Below are positions 49,463 to 61,003 of a stretch of DNA of 64,000 bases, piece after piece. Within the stretch, counting starts at the first letter, position 1. Each line of letters opens with the position of its first letter. A model generated the notes under the pieces. It did not search any database. It was not told the DNA's origin and saw only the letters and a program-made list of their open reading frames with translations. Source of the stretch: Thuidium tamariscinum. Lineage: Eukaryota > Streptophyta > Bryopsida > Hypnales > Thuidiaceae. A program made the position numbers and the translations under genes. The stretch is from contig OX344757.2 of NCBI GenBank assembly GCA_947034885.2, positions 6,386,001 through 6,450,000 of the forward strand. The letters run 5' to 3'.

Positions 49463-49638
49463 CTAGAAAAACCGGATTCTGGTACGAACGCTACTTTGAT
49501 TGACTCTGGCTGAGACGACGTCTTTGACAAAGAAGTCCTGCACAGCTATCATCTCTCTTTCAAATCCTTCACGGCCTGGAGAGTAGGAAGAGCTCCCGCA
49601 ATGGTAGTGATCATATTCTCTTCCATTTTCACCGTACT
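49463..49638 (-). other. Exon-like open stretch, unrecognised
   Basis: After an AATCACAG acceptor-like site the minus strand reads YGENGREYDHYHCGSSSYSP and continues open to a stop at 49463. Composition is protein-like and differs from the AT-rich surroundings. Immediately upstream lies the AAGGTAGA-ended repeat (49685-50103), which would separate it from any further exons. Possible last exon of an uncharacterised gene, or chance. Confidence 0.2.
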
Positions 49639-49684
49639 GTGATTTTTTTTCCAAATCCTCAATCCAAATCTGCTTTCATTCACC

Positions 49685-50103
49685 AAGGTAGATGTACCCA
49701 TTTACTAACCCACACACCATCAACAATAAATAGGGTACCCTAATCCAATCAAGATTGGAATGGATTTCTGTTTTCTCCTTAGAATGCGTGTCTTTGTACT
49801 TTTTCAAGGTTTGGACCAATAAGTTAATGACACACAAGTGAGGACAAAAGTAGCAAGTAATTAGCAAGAAAGTAGATCTTGAGTGATCATAATTGAATGA
49901 CTTTAGATCTTGGTCATAGATCAAGCTCAATTTTTGCCTTTCAAAATTCATAGTAATTTCAATTCAAGAGATAAAATTACTAATTTTTTACAATCCCCAT
50001 TATCTTTGTCAATGCACCTTTGAAAAAATATTGGCTTTGCTTTGCACTATCCTAATTCATGTCCAAATGTGCTTATTTTATCAATTATGGGTACATCTAC
50101 CTT
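49685..50103. mobile_element. AAGGTAGA-ended MITE, best copy, 419 bp
   Basis: Inverted ends AAGGTAGATGTACCCATTTA and, from the right, AAGGTAGATGTACCCATAAT. Relatives lie at 10611-10955, 29640-29943 and 33095-33511. Confidence 0.65.
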
Positions 50104-51137
50104 AACATCTTGAAGTGATTTCTTCCCCAATTTATTTTTACAGATATTGGATACCAAACAAGGGATAGCTTTAGGTGAGAGGAATCTTCCGAGCACAGGA
50201 TGTTCCAGAATGTCATTTTAGAAATCATATGGGTAAGATCTAAACGTATTTAAAACTTATTTGTATCAGAAATTTCAACTTTTTTGAGCAAAACCACCAA
50301 TGTATCATAAAATTGATAAATAATCACTACAATGCAGAATAGAACAGAAAATTCAGATTTCTAATCAATTTCTGAAAAGTAACAATACATTCATAGCTAA
50401 ACCTGGATAAAAGTCTGGAAATGTTTTCTGTTATAAATAGGCGCCTCGATTTCAGTAACAACCTTCAGCACACCAATAGCAATGCTCGAGGTTTTGAACT
50501 GTAGCGTAGAAGTACACTGGCTTTCAAGGACTCCTTTACTTTGAAAAATAATGGAAAATCGAGATATGGAGATAGGAAGTTTTCGTATCGGTCCTGACAG
50601 AAACGAGGCATCCACAAGTGCCAAGTTACAAAAACAAATATTGTTTGCAGATGAAACAATAGAATTTGCCATTCAAAGGACCACCAATGTGGTGACCTCA
50701 AAAAAATAAAACACCTAAAAAGAATTCGCCAACACACTTGCCGTCCATGAAGAACTAACAAGTCACAACAACTCCCTGTTTATTGGCGCAAATGAAAAAG
50801 AGATTTCATTGCGAAAGAATGAGTACAGACCAAACCTTTGACAGGATGAGTCCATACGTTTTACCCCACGGGAGAGGTTGAAAACTCTTTCATATCAAGC
50901 TTGCAATATCAAACACAGGCCATTTATACCACAAATTTCGGCTTCTGAAGAGACCTACAATTGCATAAAGATTGAGTGTTGAATAGCAAGTCTATTTACA
51001 AGTTGAATTGGGAGGGCACACGAACCAACCACCTGGAGGATAACAACTTCTGGACACTTCACAGATAACTGAACCTGACCTAAAGTAATAACGACTGACG
51101 GGGCGAAGCTAGACAGTAAAAGAGGTGACTTCAGAAG
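50104..51137. other. Intergenic, downstream of the Atos-like gene
   Basis: No gene recognised. It holds the probable 3' UTR of the Atos-like gene (minus) at its right end. A stretch near 50798-50835 (GATTTCATTGCGAAAGAATG) resembles segments at 28310 and 43268. Confidence 0.35.
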
Positions 51138-54100
51138 CTAGCTGCTGTAGTCGAAGTATTTTGGATTCGCAGGTGAATCATACTCAACTTGTAGCTGCAA
51201 ACACACCCTCAATCAGTACAGGAACCATCTAAGTCGCAACTTACATCAATATGACAAAGAATAAAGTGAAACATTAGAATGAAAGCAAACCTAGCCATAT
51301 TAAAACCTGCCAATTGTAAAAGAGGCTAGATTTTCTAGAACACCTTTCCGAGGTTAGATTCTCAATTAGTGAAGATTCAACTAGAATGAGGCAGCGATTA
51401 GTCCATCAGCCCTGTTTCAAAGCCGGCAGAAAAACATAGATATCACACATTGAAATAAACATTACACGTTAACAATCTACTTTTCTCTTCAAAGTAAGCA
51501 TGGTGAAAGCATGCAAGACCTAGCACCAAAACAAGCACAAATCACGACACTGGAGTCTACGGTGGTCAATAAACAATAAATAAAGTTTAGAGGTACTCGA
51601 CTGGTAGCAACAAGACCACAGCTGTGCATTCTGAGAAGACAAAATTACCTGACCCTCATCCGCATCTGCATGCCGTTGCGGGAAGACCACCCGCAGATCC
51701 CCGTATATGAAGAATCGTCTCTCTTCTTCAGCCTCCGCAGAAGAACCTAAGCACTTCGGAGACCCCGACCTGGATTGTATGTTGGATATCTTGTCCTTTC
51801 CATGGTTCCTAAGGGGTGGGCACATGAACCTCAGATGGAGGGCATATTTCAAAACCCCCGGAGTGACTTCACCACCTTTTGAGCCTCCCTTAGAGTGACC
51901 ATGCCGACCAAGATTCGGCTGCATATTGCTCCTCAACCCAGTAGCTGCTGCTTGGTCAACCTGTTTGCTGTCATCTTGAGCAGGACCCTGATCCAAGAGT
52001 GCTGTACCACCGGCTTTGGCTTCTAAACTTTTGAACGTGAGAAGACCACTGTTTGCAGGAGGCACACCCTGAGTTTGGCATTCAACTTTGGCAACGGGTC
52101 CATACTTCCCTACTGTGTCTGTGTCAGATCGCATTTGGTTGCAACTCACACCAGAACTGGTCCTGTTTTTCAGAGGCCCAGCTTCAGCCAGAACCAGGTC
52201 ATCAGCTCCGGGACAAACTTGCGAGCCACTTTCTCTACCTCTGAACCTGTACAAATCTACAGAAACTCCTGAGGAGCTCATTGAACTACTAAAGCTGGAA
52301 AAGCTACACCGGCCACCCCGTGATGAAGAATCAGAAAGTCCATTTAAGCGAGGATCCGATCTGCCAAATTCTTTTCCAGGAATTGAGTTGTGCGCATCAG
52401 ATGCTAATGAAACCTTGTGCCGAAGAAATGTCTACACGAAGAAAAAACAACACCAACTCAAAAACCTCATCTTAAAAGCATATCCCGTCAACACTGACAC
52501 TAGCCAGCTCCCTAGTAAACAGGCTTTCACCATCAGTGACGAAGAGAAAGCATGTGCAAGCGGGAAATTATCACTGCACCTTGCAAATATACGGTAACTC
52601 ACCATCACAGTGCCCAATTCAAAAATATAGGCTATCACCTTGTACTATATAACAACTCTTAGGCAACCACCCAGAACATCATCAAAAAACATACCTTTGT
52701 ACCAGGTGGCATATCTGTCAGGTCGTAGTTACATATGAAGGTATGCACAGGGGTCCTTTCTGGATTGCTTAAGACCTACAAGCAGCCAAACTTAGATGCA
52801 ATTAGTTTACCACAAATACTTATAAGTGGTTTAACATGTACAATGCTGTGTGTACAGCATAGAAAAAATCAATTTAGCTATCAGAAAATTTGAAGGTAAA
52901 TCACATTCCTAGACCAAAAACCTAATATCCTAAAAGGTGTGCTATTGTACCAATTGAACCCGGCCTTTAACAGGCACTTTAAAGCGCGCTTTGCTGGGAC
53001 TCCTGCTTGATTTACCACCAAACAAACTCCCCGCCACATCTATGGAGGCGAAATAAGGAAGTGAACTATCTCCATTCACACATGAGACTGAAAAGGGAAG
53101 CTTCTTCGTTGGTGGGGACCAACTACCTCCAGTAACACTCAGCAGGGCCAAAAATCCATCGAGCTTCTGCAGCATTCATCAGAGAAGACAGTGTGATCAA
53201 ACATCATCTCAAACTCCATGAAATGTGATTAAAATAGAAACAATTGGAATTTCCCTGCCGATCACATTAGAAAACCACTTAAAAAAGACGAGGACATGAG
53301 CAAGTCAAAACTTACCTGGCTGGCTTTACCAGCCAAGAATCGCCCAGAAAGAAGAGACTCTTCGAAAGAACCAACCAAGGATCGCCTATTTAGCACACCA
53401 ATCGACCCTACTGGACTCTTTGGTCCAATAGAAGGTGCAGAAAAAGGTTCAAATCCCCAACTGCCTGGTGACCTTGATAGACCTTGGTGCTTTTGTAGAT
53501 TACCAAATAAATTGACGTGCCTAGAATCATCAAATACGCCGTCTATTCGAGTGTCAGCAGCTTCCTCTTCGCTTGCAGACTCGCCCCATTTCAAATGGCG
53601 CTGAGTAGGAGTGTGCAGTCCATTGACAAAAGCAGGGGGGTCCGAATACCGACTACTTCTTGCAGAGCCCAAATCCGGGGTGGCTGCTATTGCCGAGGAG
53701 GCCCAGCGAGGTCCAAGGGGTGACAACGACAGAGTAGGAGGGACACCTGAACGTACAGTTCGAAGACTCTTGGAAAAATACTCCGGATTAAGAGACAATC
53801 CATGGGCCCTCTCCACATTCACATTAGCTGTTCTTCCTGCAAGCTCTTCAGGCTTCGGTGTCAAGCCTAGGTCAGCACCCTCATTGTGTAAGACAGGCCC
53901 GTCAGTTTGCACTGCTGGCTGTCGCCCCCTTTCTCGAGATCGAGGTATAGGAACCGGCTCGCTGGCGGCACTAACGATGTTGCCTCCTTTGTAAGGATAC
54001 ACATCAGACGGTACTTCATAATTATCCACATCCTTCGGGCCTTGATCATCGGAGCTGCCATAATCTGCCACACCAGCACTCTGACCAGCAGCCAGCATGC

Positions 54101-55009
54101 TAGTGAGAGGAGAGAAAGCCTTCTTGCGAATGGTGTTAAGGCCAGCGTCATTGGCACCGGCCTCTCGACTGCTGCTGGAGAGCGAGAATTCACCAAAATC
54201 ATACTGCAGAAACACACATTCTAGCACTATCAGAAATAATAGAATCAGAATCCGTTGGAAGTCAAAACAATAGGTTTCAATCGTTGAGTAGTTTGGCCAC
54301 GTGTTAACATCACTAGAGAGAAACAAAGGTCTATACAGCAGAAATTTGGAAGTACATTGCCCGTGCCACTTTCGTTCTGCCCCGAGACATCAATAATTTA
54401 AAACAACAATGGTCACAATTCTCGAAGCTTGCCAAAACCTTCAACTCCACGGCCTCTTAAAGACCTGAAGAAGAGATATGTTATTCATCTGATGAGTAAG
54501 TCAAGTGGATTCTCGTTGGTGGTACACAAACATCAGCACAAGCACCACATATACGTACTGACCTGTACAGCATCCGCGCTTTCATTTGAATGTTTGGAGA
54601 CTGTGATGTGAGACGATGTTGACGTCTGTGATTCAAATCCGACAATAATTGAAGTAGGAACTCCGGTGACGGAAGCACCTTTCTGTGGACGATACAAACT
54701 ACTTTCCAGAAGATCAGACCGAACAGCTGCTTTACTGCTTGAGTTTGCAAGAGGATACTCCCAGACAGTGCCATCTTCAACATCAATGTGCGAATTCGAA
54801 CTTCCTTCGGGAATGCCAGTGTGATCCCAGAAATCTGTGGACACTCCACTTTTGGATGTCTTTCCGTGTGCTGCTGCTACCCCTCGAGCAGGTGAAGCAT
54901 GACTAACAGCTCCTGGAATCTCCCGGTCAGTAGCAGTACTACTTCGAGCAAAAGCTTCCCCCGGCCGAACATCAGTTGCTGTTTCACTAAAGGGCCCAGG
55001 CAGACCCAT
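51138..55009 (-). CDS. Atos/FAM214-type protein (DUF4210 + Chromosome_seg), 6 exons, 823 aa
   Basis: Proposed exons: 55009-54563, 54203-53316, 53166-52951, 52775-52695, 52431-51649, 51194-51138; all introns are GT..AG and phase 0. The N-terminal half (residues about 1-410) is a Ser-rich, probably disordered region starting MGLPGPF, which resembles plant family members starting MGLPQ. The DUF4210 signature begins with [19 protein letters not shown], then [43 protein letters not shown]. The C-terminal Chromosome_seg part has [38 protein letters not shown] and, from the tiny last exon, [18 protein letters not shown]. Fly Atossa is a transcriptional regulator of macrophage metabolism and yeast relatives affect meiotic chromosome segregation; plant homologues have no settled role. 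A nuclear regulatory function is inference. Confidence 0.9.
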
Positions 55010-56930
55010 GCTTCTCCGACAACGCTGCTATCCTAATGATAACACTATGTTTTCTTCAGCTCAAATTCTATAGCTACGAAATTGATGCCTGGACAACGTC
55101 ACTCACTTAAACCTTCAGATTCTTGTCAAAGTTGCAGAAAGCCCGAAAATCAAGGAGATGGATTGATTTGCATTAACCTTCCACCCACCAGCTAGCATAT
55201 GGTGGAAAATCATCCCGAAATCGTGATACCACTCCCAGTTAAACAAATTTGATATGACACTGAGACTTTCTGCTGCATAGCAGATAGTCAGTTAGAAGGA
55301 TCCACATTGTAGGCGTTCCCAAAGACTGCACATCACCGTATACCGTACAGTTGTTGCTGATCTCCACGCACCAGCGAACATCTGAGAACATAAAATTGTC
55401 TAACTGCCTGCAGCTGTGTTAACATGGTTGAGACTCATAGCATGACATCCCTGATAAGAGCACACTTCATTGGGGACGTATTCAGGACGCTGAATCTGAA
55501 GGCCTCTACCCTGTGTTTCCTAAATCCTTGTTCAGCTAGAGCATGACAGTGCACCTCAAGCGAGGATTCCAAGGACCAGGAGCCTGTTTCTAATATAATC
55601 GATTCGCAAATTCTCAAACCACTATCCAAGGCAGCTTCCACGAAGAATTGGTTTCCCAGACCTTGGAACCTCGTAAGCTCTCCTGAAGATCCATGAGCTC
55701 TTCCAAGTAATGACTAAGCCCTCCTTTCACCACTGCCACATTACCAGTCTTTCCCTTTCCGTGATGAAGCCCTACAAACAACAAGGAACCGAATTAAACA
55801 AAAGAACATCGAAAGTCCAGAAAACCAACACAGACCACAACAGCACAAGTACTTTAAATTCCGAAACATGATCAAAGTCCACCAGAAACACACCGGAAAC
55901 ATTCAGCAACCTTGTGAAACAAATGATTAGATGCTCAAGAAACAATGAAACCACCATTGACACTGGTACCCAAGCTTACTCTACATCCCAAACCTTTCTA
56001 GACTGTCACCACTGAATCAAAATTCCAGTACAAACCCGCCCTCACTCACCCCAATGTAAAACGCAATAACCTAATCCAATCCCACACAATCCAGCTGACT
56101 CCGCAAATGGATCAATAACCACCCAATTTGAAACCAAGAATCCAAATAGTATTACCGAGAAGAATGAAGACGGGGCACGGCCGTGCGAGCTCCAAGCATG
56201 CTGTTCCTGCATCTCCCGAGCTCGCCACGCCATAACCCCGAACCCTAACGTTCAATCATTCACAAACACCAACGCAAGAAAACTGAAATTCCTCCTTGCC
56301 TTCCGTAACGAGAACACATCTTCAGACACGGGTGATTCCCAAATTCCTCAAACGCATGCACTAATCTGTCCTATCCGATGCGCAGCCTTGTTGCCACCTC
56401 CGAATTCGCTCCAACTGCAACCCAATTCGCGCAATTGGAGACGATTTCCGAAATTCTGCACCACAAGCGAAGGCTCCAATTGAGGAATCTGCTGCAATGG
56501 GATGCGGCGAACTCGCGGCGGGCATCGAACGTCGCGTGTAGGACCGATCGCTTGCAGCACAATATGCGAGACAGCTGCCGTGCGCAGGCTTTGTAGGGAC
56601 GAGAGGCTGGATAGCATTACACCGGCCGACTGATGGACGGGGCGTTTTTCGAAGGAGACCGTTGGTCGGAGGAGCTCAATCCCCGTTCTCGAGGGTTCGA
56701 CGCAGTAATCGGTCTTGGGTTCGAACCGTGCAGCACTGATTCGAGTTGATATTACCGTGGATTGGTAGGGTGTCCCACTGCCGTGTTGTGGCCTCTGGCC
56801 ATTCTCTGCCACATCTCAAAAAAGCACCACGTGTCGTTGTCGTATGCCTTACGATACCTTCTATGAACTTCAAATTCGCAGTAAATGCAACTTTCACATG
56901 AACTTCATATGATTTGAAAGTTCTTTAAGG
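55010..56930 (-). promoter_or_regulatory. Probable 5' leader with intron and upstream ORF, plus promoter, of the Atos-like gene
   Basis: A donor TTCTCG|GTAATA (exon end 56156) and a pyrimidine-rich acceptor GTTTGTAG (exon from 55771) suggest a 5' leader intron. ATG 56233 opens an upstream ORF (MAWRAREMQEQHAWSS...) that crosses this junction and stops after about 40 codons. The next exon also has an open frame in another phase (KGGLSHYLEELMDLQESLRG), which may mean an unrecognised coding exon. DNA right of about 56600 is presumed promoter. Confidence 0.45.
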
Positions 56931-57799
56931 TAGCTGACCCATTTCCAACCACTACAGCAATTACACATATTTCAAGTGCAAGTTTTTTGAATGCGGAATT
57001 TTCCCATGTATAGAAATGGAGTTTGAAAGGATTGAATATTTTTTCAGAATTTATTACACAAAATGTAATTTCTATGATTTTTTTAGGAGAACTATAATGA
57101 TGATATAGACCTTTCTATTTGTGACTGTAGGCTAATTGCAAAATTGACCAAAGATTGGTTGAAGTATTGAGAGCCTTGCAACCATTTACAAAGCGCCACA
57201 ACTATTCCAAGAATTGCACCACAACTTCACGGAAAGATAATAGTCTATTGATTAGAAATGGGAAGTGATTGGAAATGAGTTGGCTACCTTGCTTGTTGTA
57301 TTTTATATAGGTACATAGGTGAAACAATTCAATTGGATTGTTCATTCAACCTTTAACTCCTAATGTTTTAAGTCCTTTTTTTCATCAAAAAACATTTAAT
57401 TTTGCCATTTCTATTATAAAGAACATAAAATTAAATTTTTTTTTTCATATCTAAATATAAGATCTTCCACTCGACTAATATATGAATGTACAAAAAACAT
57501 ACAAAAACTTTGATTGCACAGATTGCAAGATATTTGCATTTTAAGTGAAGAATAGTGTCTGGGAAGTTGCTTTATAAAAATTGGACCATTTTTGTGAATT
57601 TGCAGGCTATCTTGGATTTTCCAATTTTTACTTGGTAGCCAAAATGTGAAAATTTTCTCGGTTGAATCCGCCATTTTAAAATTTTAGTAAGCAATTAGCT
57701 GGACTTTCTCATTTCCAATTGTCAATTTTTTGGAATGAGGAAAATTTAGTTGGTTTTGTGGGTTTTTTAAAGGGTAGTGGGATTGAATTCAGTCTCCAT

Positions 57800-57880
57800 T
57801 TTTTTTATTAAAATATCCTTGGCAGGAATTGAACCTAGCCAAGCCCCTACCATCCTAAGGCCAAGGATGTAGCCTTCAGA
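57800..57880 (-). repeat. tRNA-like (SINE-type) fragment
   Basis: The minus strand has GGTTCAATTCC at 57835-57825, matching the RNA polymerase III B box, within GGGGCTTGGCTAGGTTCAAT and followed by an A-rich stretch. No cloverleaf or A box was secured. Confidence 0.3.
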
Positions 57881-57929
57881 AAATACAAGGATCCAAAAGA
57901 GGGTCCAAGTATTTTCCAGAGGCTTGTTA

Positions 57930-60900
57930 GTATGGTGAATATTGCAAATCAAGAAGTGTTAGTACCATTACTACCATCATTTCCAAGTGCCCATGTTGAG
58001 CAAGATGCATCACTTACACTAATTTTGCTTGTATTATTCAAATACAAAGAGGGGTTAGCATACATAAACCAATACATACTATCATTCTTCCAAAGAAGAA
58101 TAGCATCACAAATAATGTCACCTGTCTCCTCATCTGGGCCTTCAAGTGCAATTCATAGCATTGCTTCTAGATTCTTAGTTTTCAACTTGTTCCTAACTTT
58201 TGTTTTAATTAAATTTAGCACACTAAAAGCACGTTTACATGTCGCAGTTGAAACACACTGAACAAATACTAATTTTGCAAGAATAAGGAGGTTAGGATAG
58301 CGGATTTGCAATGAATGATTCCAAGTAATCATACCCCATAAGTCCCTAAAATTTTTGTTAGTCCATTCAATGCTACATTGGAGTTTGAAGGCTAAAAGCT
58401 CTCACTTACATGCTACTACATCAACCAAGGTGGAAAGAGAGAAGCCTCCATGTGAACAATCTACTGAATAATGGGCCAACAAAGTGTCTAATTCTACAAC
58501 AAACCAGTTTTGCAAGCCCACCTACCTTGAGGGCATATTAGTAGAGTTAACCCCTAAAGGACCAAATTGTGTTTTTTGGCAACATAGCGATTTTGGGCAG
58601 CTCACTACGAATGGATTTTTTTTTTTTCATTGAAATTTTCACACAACATGTGCACGAGGAGTAGCTTCAAGGCCCAACAATTTTCATAACTTTTGACTAC
58701 ATGGTCAAAAAGTTATTGCATGATATGTAGTTTTCATTGGTCGGCGGGCAGCCCAAAAATTTCTTATAAAAACTTTTTTTTCAAAATTTGAAATTTGAAA
58801 TTTGTTTTCTAGATGTACATATATGCAAAAAGCTTTGAATCACTCCATTTTGATTTATGAGACGAAAGTTATAAAGAGATTTAGTTTACGGGCAATTATG
58901 GATTCTCTACTCTAAAATAAACTTTGAAAGCCTTTATTTTCCTCAATTGTAAATATTTTTGAAAAAAAATTAAAAATGTGGATGTTGATTTTTTGTCACA
59001 ACATTCCAACCATTGGGATTGATATTTTTTTATTCTATAAATAAAATTTTAACAATTTAGTATTTTGAATCACACTCTACTTCTTTCTACTTATTAATTT
59101 TTTCCTATATGTTGTACAATTTCAAATCATGCAAATTTTTTTGAGCATATAGCCAACTTGCCGTGAAGAATGAATCCAAAGAAGCACCACCATTTTGGAC
59201 ATTTTTTCATAGAAATGTGACCTTGTGAAGTGCAACTGCCCACTTTTTTGCAGGGACAAAAACAGGGTTTTTGTCAATTCAAATGCTAATATCTTGCAAT
59301 CTATATGGTGGAAAATTCTGAAATTTTTTCCACATCTTTTCACACAAGTGTACTATAAGATCCTACAGTTACATGTGCCTAAACATGGTTTTTTTCAAAA
59401 ATTTGGTGCTTGAAGTAGACATGGCAATTTTGGTTTGTTTTTGGTGAAGACATAGTCTCTGACCTTTAGGGGTTAAGAACCTTGAAACAAGAAATTATAT
59501 CATTATCCTTGAAACGGGAATCTAACCTTGTACGAACAACCTTTGCAAAGGACTTTTGAAAAGCTAGTGCCTCCTCCAAGTCTGTACCAAGCCTGGATCT
59601 CTACATTTCAAAGCTATGAAACATTTTACTCTGAATTTTAGATTGGAGCCTCCTTAGGTGACCCCTGTGAGGACCATACTCAAGCAAGATATAAAAACGA
59701 GTCTCCTCATTGAATGTTGGAGCATTCAAATCATGAGAGTCAACAATGAACAACATTTGGATTTGAGCAATTTCACTACGAACTATGCTACCAATTGTGG
59801 TAACATCAACAAACTTGGACTGGAAAACCTTGGACAACATGGCCAATGAATGGAGAATGTCAGCTAGGAAATACAAAATATAAATGAACTTGAACTGATT
59901 CAGTTTCTCCAACACAGACTTAGCTTGACCTAACTCACTATCATTCAAATCCCTAAAAAAGCACAACATCAATTCAAGTGAATCACAGAGCGAGGTAATT
60001 GCCTGCAAATGACTTAGCCAATGGATCTTATGATATCGCTTCATGCTTTTTTTAGCATCAAGTAATCCTTCTTGCAAAGACATGAATGAATGCTTCCGTT
60101 TGCTTAATTTCTAGAAGAAAGAAGAAACTGAATTTAGCAAAGAGTCAACTTCAGCTGACAATACTTTAGAATTAGGTGCTTTTACAAGCACTTAGGGTTG
60201 CTAGATTAGTACAATGAGCAACACAATGATAAGCAAGGAAGAACGGATTAACTTGGATCTTCAATTTTGTTACCACACTAGCTTGCTTGCCGACCATGGT
60301 ACTTGCTCCATCACTTCCAAAAGCAACAAATTTGCACAAATCCAACCCCGAGCTCCGTAGATGAGAAATGAGAGTCTCAAAAATGACAACATCTTTTTTG
60401 CCGCCTTGTATTTGCAAAAGACCTAAGAAAATGATGACATGCACCCCTTCCTCCACAATTGTTGCAAAAACTACAAGGTCTCCAATGACACTAATGTCAA
60501 TGGACTCACAACCATAATGCCATAAAATGGAGAATTGCGAACCCTACAAATTATTATTTTATGAATAAATATAGAAATGCATGCAATAAGCTCTGCACAA
60601 GCTTTTTCGCCCTAATACATAAAAGTAGTGATTGGAGCTTTAACTATTCCCAATGATTTGCACAATTCTGGAAATTTAGAGAATGGAAGAGATTGCTTCC
60701 TTGTAAAGTAGGCTGCTTGGAATAATGTCTGCAACGCTTCATCGCAAGCACGTTGATTGTTCACAATAGCCTTTTCCATCGTTTTCACCCCACTATTGGC
60801 TACCCAAGCAAGTTGCTTGTGTTCATTTGAGCAAGCATGGTCCAAAAAAGCACTAACTTTGAAGTTTCGGGAACCTTCTTTTGCATAGATTGACCGCCCC

Positions 60901-61003
60901 CCTTTATCCATACAAATTTTGCAAAAAAGTTTTCCCACATTCGCAGAAAATTGCAACCACTGAAACTGAGTAGACCATTGATCCTTCCACAAAGTTTAAA
61001 CAA
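57930..61003 (-). pseudogene. Decayed hAT-family transposase gene (ZNF862/KIAA1586-like), split by an insertion
   Basis: Minus-strand blocks keep the order of this hAT branch. An N-terminal zinc-finger-like part (WSTQFQWLQF, LFCKICMDKGG, FLDHACSNEHKQ) lies at 60992-60612. A core with FVAFGSDGASTMVGK and FFLAYHCVAHCTNLA lies at 60456-60172. A middle part (MKRYHKIHWLSHLQA onward) lies at 60083-59601. A C-terminal dimerisation motif (CVSTATCKRAFSVLNLIKTK, then NLEAML*IALEGP) lies near 58250-58130. Stops and frame changes between blocks, an in-frame TGA within the C-terminal motif and a 930-bp TTAA-bounded insertion (58547-59476) make it non-functional as it stands. Some gaps could be introns. 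In life such proteins cut and paste hAT transposons in the nucleus; several have been domesticated. Confidence 0.8.
58547..59476. mobile_element. TTAA-bounded element, 930 bp, nested in the hAT gene
   Basis: Ends are TTAACCCCTAAAGG and CCTTTAGGGGTTAA. The two subterminal halves differ: half A has TTTTGGCAACATAGCGATTT, half B has a CTTCACCAAAAACAAACC-type start read inward. No other flanking direct repeat was seen, so TTAA itself is the likely target duplication. No transposase ORF; non-autonomous. It is the reverse-oriented relative of 1148-2024. Confidence 0.8.

Noticed and set aside
51520..51648. C-terminal extension of the Atos-like frame after ADEGQ
   Set aside because: Beyond a GTAAT donor; the family C-terminus is encoded at 51194-51138.
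53262..54326. Single 354-codon frame with a hydrophobic N-terminus taken as a separate protein
   Set aside because: The first ~41 codons are intron sequence before the acceptor at 54204; the rest is exon 2 of the Atos-like gene.
58032..58261. Plus-strand frame of about 109 codons at 57932-58261
   Set aside because: Antisense of the hAT C-terminal dimerisation region.
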